NCBI GenBank assembly: GCA_038501625.1
Contig: JAZAYU010000012.1
Location: 3,410,001-3,474,000 of the forward strand
Direction of reading: 5' to 3'
DNA from: Corbicula japonica
Taxonomy: Eukaryota; Mollusca; Bivalvia; Venerida; Cyrenidae
Length of the DNA stretch: 64,000 bases
Shown: positions 1 through 12,538 of the stretch, piece by piece
Numbering within the stretch: the first letter of the stretch is position 1
Layout: every line of letters begins with the position of its first letter
Translations under genes and position numbers: made by a program
Notes under the pieces: generated by a model
Told to the model about the DNA's origin: nothing
The model's database searches: none
What the model saw: only the letters and a program-made list of their open reading frames with translations

Positions 1-1302
1 ACGTTCAATGTTTACAAACGGTAAACGACATGAACATGTAAAATACAGTTACTTCAACATCAAATGTTTTGAATATTATGAGAGCACTAAGATCAACCGA
101 AAAAACATAACGTCGTCCTCATATCAAAACCTCGTGTCGGCAAAGTTTGACTTTTGGCAACGCGGGAATACAAAGTAGCGCGAAATCTGTCAAAATCTCG
201 CACCTCTATGCCAGTGGGAAAGGTTCAAGAAAGTCATGTGTTGAAATAACGTATTCTGATTGTTGGATATTTCATAAGTTCAAAACAGCAGAATGTCAAC
301 TCTGGCTAACATCGTTTAATATGTGAACACGCTAGAAACTCGTTACTGCACTGTCAACTTAAATACTTGCTCACGACCACAGGTTATTTCCATTTAGATA
401 ATTTTGTCAGCTTCGAGCTCTACTCAAGCACTAACACCTGTGCACTGGAACTCGTATACTATGAATGTGAACTCAACAGCACTGGACACTTCAGTTTTGT
501 TGCAATTGTCACTGATTGCAGTGAAAATGTGATTTAAGAGAAACACAAGAAAACGAGAAATATTTTTACAATCAGGTGAAACCTTAAACGATTTCACAAG
601 CGAAATACACGGTCTACTACTTTATATTGGCCTTTTCAGAACTGAAGCGAGATTTTTAGATAACAGTTTTCCATAATTTATTCTGAAACGACTGATGTTT
701 CTATAAAGGCACTTTATTATAATTGCCTTTCTTGTTATATAACTATTACACAGTAGAAGTATTTTGTTTTCAAGAAAATGCGATTCAAACAGTGTTTGTG
801 AAAACCATGCTACGCCTCTCGGATTATTCGAGGATGTCATGTAGAACCGTTGGAATTTTGTCGAAAAAGATTGCCCTTCAGAACTCGTTTCTTTTTATTT
901 CTTTAACCATTTCCACGATGCACTTTCTTACTTACATATGTTTTTCGTCACTGGCTGTGCGTACAGGTCGCAACACATCGACTGCTAATGAAGTCTATTC
1001 TTTTCGCCGTGCAGCACGAAATGTCACGGTATCAACTGATTTGGAACGTGGGTCTGGTGTTGGATATCTTCTTGTAGGATATTAACGTGCGTGCTTTTTC
1101 TTGTAGAGCAGAAACGTCACAAGGCATACAACACTCAAACCTTTCTTTCAAGGGGTAGAACCACACACCCCACTGCCGAAGTTTGTTCTGATATTTACCA
1201 TTGAGTGAAGCTACGCCAAGTTCTGATTGCCGTATTGAAGAAGCGGAGATTCAGTTTAGTTTTCGCACATTGAAACAATTTTCGACAGAAACACATGTTC
1301 TC
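1..1302. other. Upstream non-coding sequence
   Basis: AT-rich sequence ahead of the lipase gene. A 120-codon open frame near 723-1085 has no splice context, domain or coding-like composition and I treat it as chance. I see no repeat, RNA gene or recognisable regulatory site here apart from the TATA-like box that follows. Confidence 0.5.
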
Positions 1303-1309
1303 TATAAAT
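1303..1309 (+). promoter_or_regulatory. TATA-like box of the lipase gene
   Basis: TATAAAT lies about 70 bp upstream of the first ATG of the lipase gene. This would place transcription start near 1330-1340 and give a 5' UTR of roughly 40 nt, a normal geometry for a highly expressed secretory gene. Only position and motif support it; such words are common in AT-rich DNA. Confidence 0.4.
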
Positions 1310-1376
1310 GAACCTCATTCGTAGGTCATAACTTCACGGAAATTCAATTACAGAATTTCAGAGCGAATACACGCTG

Positions 1377-4300
1377 ATGATGGAGATTAAAAAGCAGTTC
1401 TGGATTTTTGTTATCGGTAAGAAATTTAGACATCTACAAGTCTTTTAATGATTAGATGCTTTCAATTTTTTGAAATCGATTTTATATGAATCCTATACGG
1501 TTTCTATTGTAGATAACGTTATAACGTGAGTTCAATTAATCGTTTGATTGTTTTGCTTTCGTAATTTATTTAAACGGAGCCATATTCCAAAACAAAACAG
1601 TTCCGTCTATCAGTAGATCGCACACACGAGTTCTTGTCATTTACAACATTTTGTCGTAAAAGCAGAAATTCTCCTACTATACAGCTTATGGCGATCATAA
1701 AACTGTTTGGATCTTTGAAAATATATAATTAAATATTATAACACGTGCACGTTTCCTAATATTCGTTGGTGTGCATGGGTTATTCGGATGAGACTTTTAA
1801 ACCGAGCTTCAGCGTATTGTTGCTATACACCGGCCACTACAGAAGATCATGGGACGATTTAGGAATAAAATCACCGAAAATCACTGAAAAAATACTTATA
1901 AAACATTTCTGGATACGTTTCACATAGTCTTCCGGAAGCAGTGATAAATAATCATAAAAACAAACAAATTCATTGAACTCTTTCAAAATATAATATCTCT
2001 CTAAAGAATGTTTCTGACATTTTCTGCGAAATAATGAAATAGCACTTCAGTCCTACTTGATCATATCGGGTGCGACTCTTTTCCATAGGTCACAGAGTCA
2101 CTGTGGCCATAGCTTTAGAAACCACGTTATCTCTCGGGCAACAACACGTGCTGGTATGCGATACCTTAGTTTATCAGAGTTTATTATTTGAAGATCGAGT
2201 TTTTGTTATTATGACCAGAATATAAGCTTATTATTTACATAGCTTTAGAGATTTTTGGAAGTTCGCGGGGAGTTCGCATGTTAACGTTTCGGAACATAAA
2301 CAAGCATGTTTAGATTGTCGATTCTTTTGAGAAACAGTGCCAAGCAAACAGTAGTCTTACAACATATGAGATTTTATCGTAAAATTTAGCGAATATTACC
2401 ATTCAAGTAAGTGAAAGAAAATTGAACACTACCTTTTTATGATATTTCGAACACATGTGAATAATTTTTAAAGAATACTTTTTTACACTTTTCTTTCATT
2501 TAGAGTTTGGATCAATCAACAGTAATTGGTTTATCCAACTTTATCCATAATAGATCGACGCGGCATGCAGAGCTCTTGTCAACAGTTATAATATTGCTGG
2601 TTCGTTACATCAGCACTATTTGGACCCAAAACTAGCAGTTCTTAGCATATCCTTCTTTATGGACCACGACGTGGGTACCCGTGGGATGTCACATTTGCTT
2701 TGCCAATGACAAATGTTAATAGAGGTCCCAGACTGAATGCCCACATAACTGTCACTGGATTTAATCTTTTTTTTTTAAAGTGGTGTTAAGTGGTAATGTT
2801 GCTGACCTACTCGGCCAGACAGAGAAAATCATACATTTTTTATTTCTATAGTTTAGATATTTAGGGTCTTAATTTCATAATAATTCCGATGACGTGAAGA
2901 AAATTTGTAAAACTTTGCAATCATTTTATTTCAACTTGTCAGGAATTCCCTTTAATGATGTTTATTTCCAGCTGCACTACAAGTATGTTGGTGCGGTCCC
3001 GCTCTGTCAAGGCAGAAGAGATCCCAGATGTGCTATGATGGACTGGACTGCTTCTCGAATGAGTTTCCATTTAACAACACTGACAACCTGCTTCCCCACT
3101 CGCCTGAAATCATCAAAACAACATTCAGGTATCGCCAGGATAGTATAATTCATTTAACCTTCAACCGATCGTTACTGCATCTTCGTCAAAGCCCCTCCGT
3201 AACCAATTTAGCCTTGCGATTTCGGCATCGCGAAATCAAGATGTTCGTCTAACACGCGTCCGACCGATACAGTGGAGCAGTCCTCAGCTGTTTAAATGTA
3301 AATGGAATTTGATATATATATAACACAGTTATAGATATTTGAATTTATCTATTTCAGATTTTCTAGTTTAGGTTTCAGTTTTAGACTGGAGTAATTGTTA
3401 AAATGGTTTAAAGATGTCGTAATTGCGCAAAGCTTTCGTTTAATTCTCCTAAGATATTGTTCTTGTTGTAGTGCACATTATTTATTTTAATAAATCCACT
3501 GTAGCTTTTCAGTTGCATGTCCTTTACAATGAGCATTTTATTAACATTAATCCAAATCCGATCGGATAATGTGATCAAATATAAAGCAAAAAATACCAGA
3601 AGTCAGGACAAAAAGTGAATAATTGAAATGTACACGATATAATAATACACGTGAATTAAAGGTCCCGTAAATTCCAGATTGTTCACGAAGACATGCAAGG
3701 GTCCGCACATTATTGTTGCCGGGGACCCCCGGGCACTACCTGACTGTGGGTTTAATCCCTCAGAGCCTCTGAAGATCATCGTGCACGGGTTTCTGCAGCA
3801 CGGACAGGTTCAGTGGGTTAGAGACATGGTGAACGAACTGCTTAACAAGGTAAAACCAACATAAATTCACTTTCTTAGACCCATGCATCGTGTACAATAG
3901 AAATGTGTCTGTGTTTATGGCCCTTTTTGTAATGAATTTTATGAATTCGGATTACTTAGACAGGATTCGGAAGAAAGTTTTTATTCCGGCAACGAAAATT
4001 GCGTGTGAGATGGGCAGGAGTTTAAGGCGGAGAGGAAAGCGAAATGGGAAGATTAATAAAAGTCGGAAGGGGTGTCAGAAAATACAGAGGTGGAAAGACG
4101 TGTATGGTTAAAGGAGAGACGAGTAAAGAAGGGGAGTTCGTCAGAGTGACGTGGAGCGAGGACTGTGATGGAGACAAGATTATTGTGAGATTGAGAGGGG
4201 AATAGTGTTTAGAGGAGAGTGTGTTATGTAGTGATGTTAAAGGGATTGTAATTAGGGTGGAGGAGAGCGAGGTAGAGGGAAGTGAGATGGACAGGAATTT

Positions 4301-7300
4301 AGGGTGAAGAGTGATGTTGTGCGAGGGCGAGATAATCAGGGCATTTTGGTGATATTTAGAGGGGTGAGTGTGAGGGAAGAGAGTCGGTGTAGTAGTGGCT
4401 CAGTGATATTGTGATGATAGCAATTAGGTTGATTAGAGGAGAGGCGTTAACTGTGATGGAGAGATTGAGGTGGAGACTGAGGTAAAAGGGAAGAAGGGAG
4501 TTGAGGCAACGCGGGTTGTTGAGCGAAATGGACCACAGATTCTGGTGCTATCAAGAGGGAGAGTCGAAGAAGAGCGGAAATAGGTCTGATGAGGCGTCTG
4601 AAGTGGATATAGGGGAAGAAAAGAGATGGTAGAGAGAAAGGTGGATTATTTTGTCGAAGAAGTTTGGAAGACACACCGTGCCCAATCGTGACAAAATTAA
4701 AGTATCGCTGGATCCCGGAAGTATTTTATTGATTTTTGTGAGAAAAATCGATTTCTTACATATAGGATCATCAAGATAATAAGGCCACTATATCAATGTC
4801 CCCTTTAAAGTTTTGCACTAGTTTCTACCACAGAGCCAAGACCATCACAATTCTTTCGTTCAGTCCCAAAGGTGGACCTAATAGAGGGTTTTTTACTGTA
4901 AATATTTTGTTTTGTGTTTAACCTTTTAGGACGAGATGACAGTTATCACAGTAGACTGGGGCAGTGGGGCTGGATTCCCGTACTCTCAGGCTGCTGCTAA
5001 CACCCGGGTAGTCGGAGCCGAGATAGCCCAGCTGATCAACTTTCTGCGCGCGCATCATGGCTTGACCCTGGAGAAAGTTCACATCATTGGCCATAGTCTG
5101 GGCGCGCACGTGGCATCCTATGCTGGAGTAAGAGTTAGGGGTATCGGCAGAATCACAGGTGCGTTGTCTTCTGTTATTACTGTATATAAACCAGTTGTAT
5201 CACCTAACGGATATAGCGAACTGATTGTCATAAAAATTTCGTAGACAGTTTAAAAGTGAGACGAGTTTTATGTATTGTAATGAGAAATCCAACCCAAAAA
5301 ATGTATGCTATAACAATCTTGCTATGAATTACAGTGTCCGCTTTTGAATGCAGGATGCTTTTTAGAAATCGCCTAATCATCAACACCAAGTACCATTTGC
5401 TATGCATACTGTACTTAAAATAATGCTATTAACTCCGTTTTCACTGTGTTATTTACGAATTGTTTATATCGCAGCCATGCAATCACCTCGCTATATCCGG
5501 TAGATGATACAATCGGTTTATATACAGTGGTTATGTCAGGTATTATATGATCCGGTGTAATAAAGTATAATGACAAAAACACGAAGCCATGAAAACATAA
5601 TCAACAACAAAAATAACAATGCTAGAAACACGAACGCAGTTCAGCGTATACATGTAGTTTCTCTTTTTGTTCTTTGCGGATAAAGAACTGAAGACACTAA
5701 CAGATGTATTGCTTTCAATCTAACTGAATTAAAACATAACTGTCAACTCAGATACTCTTTGAAAGAACCCAATTTTGATCTGCGTCCCGCTGAAATCGGC
5801 TACTGTGCCAATGAAATGTTTGTATCTTTTCATATGTCCTCTTCGTAATCTTGCAAATTTTCCTGCAGCCTAAAACATATTCCCCGCCAAAGTAAGATTA
5901 TTAACCCTTTACTCAATGGGATAGTGGTTTTATTCCTTGAGCTAGTCTAGATCATCTGAATGACTGAGACTATCCTTGGGCGAACAGAGTATATCCAGAC
6001 CAGCCGTCTGATCATGAGACTATCCTTGGGCGAACAGAGTATATCCAGACCAGCCGTCTGATCATGAGACTATCCTTGGGCGAACAGTGTATATCCAGAC
6101 CAGCCGTCTGATCAGGAGACTATCCTTGGGCGAACAGTGTATATCCAGACCAGCCGTCTGATCAGGAGACTATTCTTGGGCGAACGGAGTATATCCAGAC
6201 CAGCCGTCTGATCATGAGACTATCCTTGGGCGAACGGAGTATATCCAGACCAGCCGTCTGATCAGGAGACTATCCTTGGGCGAACGGAGTATATCCAGAC
6301 CAGCCGTCTGATCAGGAGACTATTCTTGGGCGAACAGAGTATATCCAGACCAGCCGTCTGATCATGAGACTATCCTTGGGCGAACAGAGTATATCCAGAC
6401 CAGCCGTCTGATCAGGAGACTATCCTTGGGCGAACAGTGTATATCCAGACCAGCCGTCTGATCAGGAGACTATTCTTGGGCGAACAGAGTATATCCAGAC
6501 CAGCCGTCTGATCATGAGACTATCCTTGGGCGAACAGAGTATATCCAGACCAGCCGTCTGATCATGAGACTATCCTTGGGCGAACAGAGTATATCCAGAC
6601 CAGCCGTCTGATCATGAGACTATCCTTGGGCGAACAGAGTATATCCAGACCAGCCGTCTGATCAGGAGCTACACTGTTAGATTCATTAGGTTTTTTATTC
6701 TGACCAATATGCATCAAATGTAGATCTAGACTCAACGGCACAGATATGCCGGCTGATCCGGATATATTGTGGTAGCCCATACAAGTATGTTAAAATTAAC
6801 ATATCTATGGATTAAAGAATTAAAATGGCAGCAACCACTTAAAACAGTGTACAAAATTACTTCGGTTTGCAAACTGCCTTCTGTATATTACAAAAAAAAA
6901 CAAAACAAACAAACTCAGTATCTAACAAAAATTCGTCTTTGATAGTCTTATTTTGGTTTTGAAAGAAATGCAAATGACATTTTAACATATCATTAATTCC
7001 TTCCATTCAAACATGATTGCATTTTTATTATTCTTGACTGTGATGCCCCGTATTAGGCTTGGATCCAGCCGAGCCGGACTTCAAGGACACGGATCTTCTG
7101 GTGCACCTGGACAAGACAGACGCCCAGTTTGTGGACATCATTCACTCGGACGGTTCCGAGTTCGATTACGTCTCTGGTTAGTACACTAGTTTGATATTTT
7201 TATTACATGTATACATATTTTTAGTAACACATTTAAGAAATAACCGGAAGCATTATTCAAGGTCGCAGGGCATTAACATATTGATAATGGCCCTTGGACT

Positions 7301-10300
7301 ATTTTGATAATGGCCCTGGGACTATTTTTCTGAGATTTTTACTTGTTATTCATGGTTTCGTCACATTTTATAACAAAAATAAATGTAGTATCCCATATTT
7401 AATTAATGAAAGTGCTCAATCAAGTGAAGCCAGTTTCATTTTTTTAGGAATGAATACATGTAATAAATAGGTAAATAAATGGACAAGCAGTGCCACTTGT
7501 CGATAATGGCCCTGCCATATAATAATGTCCCTCGGACCATTATTCAAATGGCAGGGTCATTATCGACAACTGGCACTGCTTGCCCATTTATTAATCTATA
7601 AATAATAATATACTGAAATAATCTACGAATTAGACAAGTTCAGTTTATTCAGAATTATTAGTAACCTACAAAATGCTCATTTTAGTAACTTGTTTCACAG
7701 TTTACAGCGTAGTGATGCTAACGTAACGTCTATCCCTTCAGCGGCGGGGTATAAGACTTTGACTGCCATCCATTTATAAATATCCAATTAAAAAAAATAA
7801 AATGGTACCTTTTAGTGTAGCCTATGAGTGACAACTAATGTTGCTCTAAATAAACATTGACCACGGATCCAACCAACCGACCACAGAAGACCAGGAGGAA
7901 TTTCTGTTTCAGGTTTCGGTTGGATGGCGGAGAAGGGCCACATTGACTTTTACCCGAACGGTGGGGAGGATCAACCCGGCTGCCCCGCAGAGAGTGTGAG
8001 TAACATTATGTCGGCGGCCTACTTCCACGGACTTGAAGGTTAGATTACTGTTATTTTAAAACAATCTTGGCCCAGTTCGAATACCAACCAGATTGATCCA
8101 TTTACTTTTGACTTATATCCTAAGATTTACGGAATTCGCATTCTATCTTGGAAGGCCTTTTTTTCAGTCATAATTAAACTTGGTCAGAATGTTTTTTCTA
8201 TAGTGGTTAACTTTGATCAATAGTAAGAGCGCTGTAAAGTTAGGCCTTTGATTGTCAATCCATAAGTAAGTTAGCAAATTCCGATCTCTAATTGCGTACT
8301 TTTTTGTGACAGTTTGACATTGTTGTTTTTCTTTCTTTTTAAGACGCTGAGGATACTTTGAGTTGCAGTCACAGCCGTTCAATTTACCTGTTTACGGAGT
8401 CTATTAACTCGAACTGTCCGTTTTACGGTCATCCGTGTGATAGCCTGGATTCACTTGACTCGAATGAAGGAAACTGTCTTCGCTGTCCGCTCGGCGTGTG
8501 TCCGGAAATGGGTTACAACTCGGACAAGACCGATTCACGAGGAAAGTTTTACCTTCGCACCCGGGGGCTCGCGCCATACTGCGGTAGGTCACCTTTAGAA
8601 CCCAATTACATGTTTAAGGTACTTGCACATTCTTCCTCCCAATATGAATAAAAATTTCATCTATAATATACCAAAACTCTTCCGAAGATAATCCTTTCAA
8701 TATCTTACTCATAATTAATTCAAACAAATTCACCATCCTTTGAAAACTAAAACAAATGTCGTTTCAGATTGCTTAATTAAAAATCTGTGCGCTCATATCG
8801 CAAAATACATTATTAAACTTGCTAGGACATAAAAAACTATCATAGACTGTCGGCAACAAGGTCTGATATTAAACATTGGTCGTACAAACTTTAAATACAG
8901 AACTTAAAGTTTACACTAGTATGGATGTATTTATGGAGCCCCTAAGGTAACATTTAGCATACTTTTTTTCATTTTCCATACTTTGTAAGGATATTGATTC
9001 GTTTAAACGAATTAAATCGTTTAAACGAAATATTTTTTTCGTTTAAACATGTTAAATGTGAATTAATATGTCGTTTAAACGAATTATTAATATCCATAAA
9101 ACGAAATAATATCCTTAAAAATATGGAAAATGAAAAAAGTATGCTAAATGTCACCTTTGGGGCTCCGTATGTATGGAATAACATTACAATAGATATTTAA
9201 CCTTCTATTAATTTCTATTGCAGTGAATGATTGTGTATTATAGAGTTTCACGGTTAAATAAAAGTGATAATCCTCTGTTTTGAAAATGTGGATTATAGAG
9301 TTTCTCGGTTAAATAAAAGTGACAATCCTCTGTTTTGAAAATGTGGATTACAAGTAACATTTTAAATTTCACATTTTTTTTCACAATGGTTCCAAATCCC
9401 ACATAATAATGCATATAGGAACGTTCAGAAAACGAGTACATGTACATGTTTCAGGTGCTTTTTCATTGATAATAAGACTTCAATGAAACACCAAGAAAAT
9501 ACTTGCGTTTGCATCCTGCAGGTACCGAATACCCTTAATTCATTCATTTATGTGGGTTTATTATTAGTGGGCACCCCAGAAAATATTATTGTATTTCAAA
9601 ATGGTTTTAATTAAATATGATTTATGGAAATTAGAAACCACGAATTCGTGCCATTTTACCTAAAACTACGAAATGTCATGCCTACGAAACTAAATGCATT
9701 TTAAGTTTGTATTTTTGTAAATGCGTATTTTCCCACTAACTCAGTTGTTTGAATACAAGAAGTTTAAACCTTGTCGGTTGCTTTGCCAGGTTACACCCAG
9801 CACGTAGAGGTTGAGTTCGGTTACATGACTCCTACCACCGGACAGGTCAAGGTCGAGATCGTTGGGCATGACCAGTCGACGGACACAGTCATCATACAAA
9901 GGTAGAGTAGAGGTGCTATAGTATGTAATCTTATTTAATTTCTTTTTTTCTGTTTAACATTCACGGTAACATTTCATACACATGCAGTGTCTTCCAAATA
10001 TTACACATGGCATTTATTCAATAGACTATTGAAGTGCTATATAAAATAAACAATAAAAATTATTCAAAGAAAGGTGAAATGTTTGCCAGGAGTTGACTAG
10101 ATTTGATTAGGGTATGTTTGCGATGTCTTTTTACCTTGATTCCAAAATATAAAAAAATGTTCGTTTATTTATATATAAATACGTCTAAATGTATTAAAGC
10201 AGCGTGCTTAATGAATTTAGATAAGTGCAAAAATATTTTTAAAGATAAACAGTTGATGAAGTATTTTTTTGCCCCCCCCCCCCCCTTCCCCGAATCTTGT

Positions 10301-12394
10301 GGCATCAACTCTTCCTAAACTATAAGGCGGATTTCTTTCAAACTTGCACAGATGATCAAGCAGGATGTGTAGATGATCATAAAGAAAGGATTTTTTCCTG
10401 CAACCATTTTTAACAGAGTTATGGCCCTTTGTTATTTAAAATTATGTTGCAGAAGTGGGGGCATCAGTGTCCGAGGACACATTCTAGTTAGGTTTATTCT
10501 GTATGCGTTTTAGAGCAGGTGTAATCATCTAGATCTGCAACCGTATGATTATGAAACATAGTGATAAAATTACACTTTTTATAACAAATCTTAATAAACG
10601 TAATAAAATTGTAACCGTATTATTTCGTTAAATAGACCGGTGAAAATACATGTATTTACTTGGTTAAAATCTCTACGTCAAAACAATAAATGTCTTGAGA
10701 TAAATAACATATTAAAAAAATATCACAAATAATAATGCTTTAGATTGGTGTATTGCTGGGAGTGGGACTAACTTGAAAACAAAAAACGCCGAAAAACAAC
10801 ACTTACAACACTTAACAAAGGTGCACATGATGATAACATAGTCATCCTGTTATGATTCATCGCAGTGGCACCATTAAACATTGTAAAACAAATCGAAACA
10901 ACAACAACAACAACAATAAATAAACATGCAGAATGGGACGTAACGATTATACATAAATTTTAAATCAGTCAATAATACTGTAATTAAGGTTTTTCCCTTG
11001 TTTGCTACAGTGGTGACAATCCGTTCCTGTCCGGCGGCCAACGGGACATCCTTGTTGTAGATCGAGAACGCATTGATGACATAGCTGAGCTCCGCGTGAC
11101 GTTCGCGCGCCCGATGTCTCACACATGGTGGTGGTCGTCTGCTAATACAACACCATACTCGGTGACTTTGTACCGGATTGGCATTACTAATGCTGAAGTC
11201 GGCCGCAGGTAAAATCTACTCCTTTTGCGATCAAATTTTTACCTGAGGCATCTTCTAACCTTCAACAACTTTTGTTTTTTAACACTACATATAGGACACA
11301 CAGGTACTCGAGCATAGCTGGCATCTGATTATGACCATTATAATTAGGAACGATTTTCTTTTAAATAAAATCTACCTCTACTTTGAGACTGTGTCAAGTA
11401 CGATCATAAGATAACCGTATCAACACATTAGGGAAGTCTTTTTATCCGAATTTCATCAAACTACGTTAGGAAAGGAGTAGGTTCACGAAGGCCTAATATT
11501 GGCCTAAAAATATGTAAACTTTAAAATTTTGTTACATATCTTAAATTTTAATGCCATTGAATACATAAATAGTTATACTTTTCATATCTTAAAATTTTAT
11601 ATTGATTACTGCTAAAGGTGTTTGACAAGGGGCCATCAAAATTGCTAAAAATGAGGAAAATATGCAAAAATTCATATTTTTGTCCATTTTCACAACAGAT
11701 TTTAGAGGATTTCGATAAGGGCACACATCTCCACCAAAATCAAATTTTAACCATGAATTCAGCACACATTTATACAAAGAAAATTCTTTAAATTAGTTTG
11801 GTCGAAGCCTGTGCCCAATATGAAAATCACCAAAATATGATGAAAAATTAACAAAAAATTGCATTTTGGCAAACATTTTCAAATTTCAGACATATATGAC
11901 GTACTTAATTTTTTATTTTGGTTTATGGGTTCATCTTCACGTTTTATCTTTTCAAGAAAACAACCATTATAGATTATAAAAAGCACACTTTCAGTGATGT
12001 AAATGCAATTTGAAACTTTGAGATAATTTTAGGCCAATTTTGATCCTTCGTGAATCTACCTCTTTGTGATGATTATATCCATCCCAAAATTAGTCATCTA
12101 CCGGCAAATGGAGATCAGCCGTTCAACTCATGGAAAATCGTTGTAACCATGAGTTCATATTTTCATCTGATTATCACTAAACTATGTTAGCATGCTTCAA
12201 AGGATGAGAAATTACGGACGTTGGCAATTTGGAAGTTAATATGCATTTTCACTAAATGTTTCAGGATTCATTTTTGCGGCGACCATCGGACTGTTACTAA
12301 TGGCAACACGGTGACCTTGACCCGGAGCTCAACTGATCCCAACGAGTGTGTTCATGCTCCAATGGTGGACGTGACCAGGCATCAAATTTTCTAG
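1377..12394 (+). CDS. Secreted pancreatic-type triacylglycerol lipase (lipase + PLAT), complete, 10 exons
   Basis: Coding exons: 1377-1416, 2972-3128, 3678-3849, 4930-5158, 7057-7176, 7913-8038, 8344-8583, 9790-9901, 11011-11208, 12265-12394. All introns are GT-AG, all phases agree, and the 1524 nt encode 507 aa ending in TAG. Residues 1-24 form a signal peptide (basic start, hydrophobic core from F8). A dibasic KR at 29-30 precedes the mature-like CYDGLDC, whose Cys34/Cys40 match the first disulfide of pancreatic lipase. The lipase domain has the nucleophile elbow GHSLGAH (Ser179), Asp202 in GLDPAEP and His291 in CSHSRS, so the triad is intact. The lid between Cys263 and Cys289 is full length, as in true triglyceride lipases and unlike short-lid phospholipase A1 types. 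Residues from about 363 form the PLAT/C2-like domain that in pancreatic lipase binds colipase and the lipid interface. Expected role is extracellular hydrolysis of dietary or stored triglycerides, probably in digestive tissue (inference). The first of two adjacent ATGs was taken as start. Exon boundaries were read by eye. Confidence 0.93.
2830..2971. other. Intron 1 of the lipase gene, 3' end
   Basis: Intron 1 runs 1417-2971 and ends in a TTTATTTCCAG acceptor. I see no recognisable element in it. The AT-rich sequence upstream of 2800 contains short homopolymers only. Confidence 0.4.
3850..4929. other. Lipase intron 3, purine-rich stretch
   Basis: This intron contains a long G/A-rich stretch on the + strand (about 3960-4660, many GGAGA and GAGAG words) that is very poor in C. 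The open frames it creates on either strand are a result of this skew and have no coding features. Confidence 0.4.
5179..5528. mobile_element. TIR element (MITE-like) in lipase intron 4
   Basis: About 47 bp at the left end (starting ACTGTATATAAACC) is repeated in inverted orientation at the right end (finishing GGTTTATATACAGT). The shared block includes a CGGATATAGCGA-type core. A truncated relative of the right half lies at 27590-27705, showing it is dispersed. It begins only 20 bp after the exon 4 splice donor. I could not define a target-site duplication. Confidence 0.7.
5898..6782. mobile_element. TTAA-family MITE with an expanded interior, lipase intron 4
   Basis: The left flank (TTAACCC near 5902) and the right flank (CGGCACAGATATGCCGGCTG near 6738) match the two halves of the MITE family found in the kinase introns. 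Between them the internal segment has been amplified into a 14-copy array. The termini are too eroded to define a clean TIR. Confidence 0.6.
5965..6664. repeat. 50-bp minisatellite, 14 copies
   Basis: Exactly 700 bp made of 14 units of 50 bp, with no indel seen. Units contain CTTGGGCGAACAG, TATATCCAGACCAGCC and GTCTGATCA. Variants are limited to a few sites (AGA/AGT/GGA after CGAAC; TATCC/TATTC; ATCATG/ATCAGG) and recur in blocks, as expected for recent unequal exchange. The unit is a shortened internal segment of the surrounding MITE. Confidence 0.95.
7474..7592. repeat. Inverted repeat, 45-bp arms
   Basis: Arms 7474-7518 and 7548-7592 are nearly exact reverse complements (three mismatches counted by eye) around a 29-bp spacer. 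A related GATAATGGCCC word is repeated upstream at 7283 and 7306. It is probably a MITE-type relic in lipase intron 5. Confidence 0.75.
8935..9166. mobile_element. hAT-like MITE with 8-bp target-site duplication, lipase intron 7
   Basis: Terminal inverted repeats of about 45 bp begin GGAGCCCC and end GGGGCTCC. The flanking 8-mers GTATTTAT (8927-8934) and GTATGTAT (9167-9174) match at 7 of 8 positions. The interior carries four copies of the palindrome GTTTAAAC, some extended to CGTTTAAACGA. An 8-bp duplication is the hAT-superfamily signature; no transposase is present. Confidence 0.8.
9240..9353. repeat. Short tandem duplication, about 60 bp x 2
   Basis: A block containing ATTATAGAGTTTC, GGTTAAATAAAAGTGA and CAATCCTCTGTTTTG occurs twice in tandem in lipase intron 7. 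I see no coding or regulatory significance. Confidence 0.7.
10250..10495. repeat. Fragment of a dispersed AGGTCA-type repeat, lipase intron 8
   Basis: The segment ends GGGGGCATCAGTGTCC then GGACACATTCTAG, matching the right end of the long element at 43329-45405. It includes a 14-base C run (10272-10285) and the phrase ATGGCCCTTTG shared by that repeat class. Confidence 0.65.
11209..12264. other. Lipase intron 9
   Basis: AT-rich intron ending in an AAATGTTTCAG acceptor. I see no recognisable element. Confidence 0.4.
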
Positions 12395-12532
12395 ACTGAC
12401 CAAGGCGTCACTGAGAATGTCCTCATCTTTTTAGTAATTAGAAAAATGTAGAACAGCGTTTTGCTTGCGATTTGAGGTGTATCGCAAGACAGTGGAAATG
12501 TAACTGATTACAATCGTTGCTCGCAGTTTGAA

Positions 12533-12538
12533 ATTAAA
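12533..12538 (+). promoter_or_regulatory. Possible poly(A) signal of the lipase gene
   Basis: ATTAAA, 139 nt after the stop codon, is the nearest hexamer of a usable type; no AATAAA lies closer. The 3' UTR would then be about 160 nt. Confidence 0.35.

Noticed and set aside
723..1085. 120-codon frame upstream of the lipase
   Set aside because: No domain, splice context or coding-like composition.
3890..4674. Basic or Ser/Pro-rich frames in lipase intron 3
   Set aside because: They arise from a purine-rich strand bias; no splice sites or domain.
5965..6664. CRISPR-like array in the 50-bp repeats
   Set aside because: Units are contiguous, with no unique spacers, in an animal gene intron.
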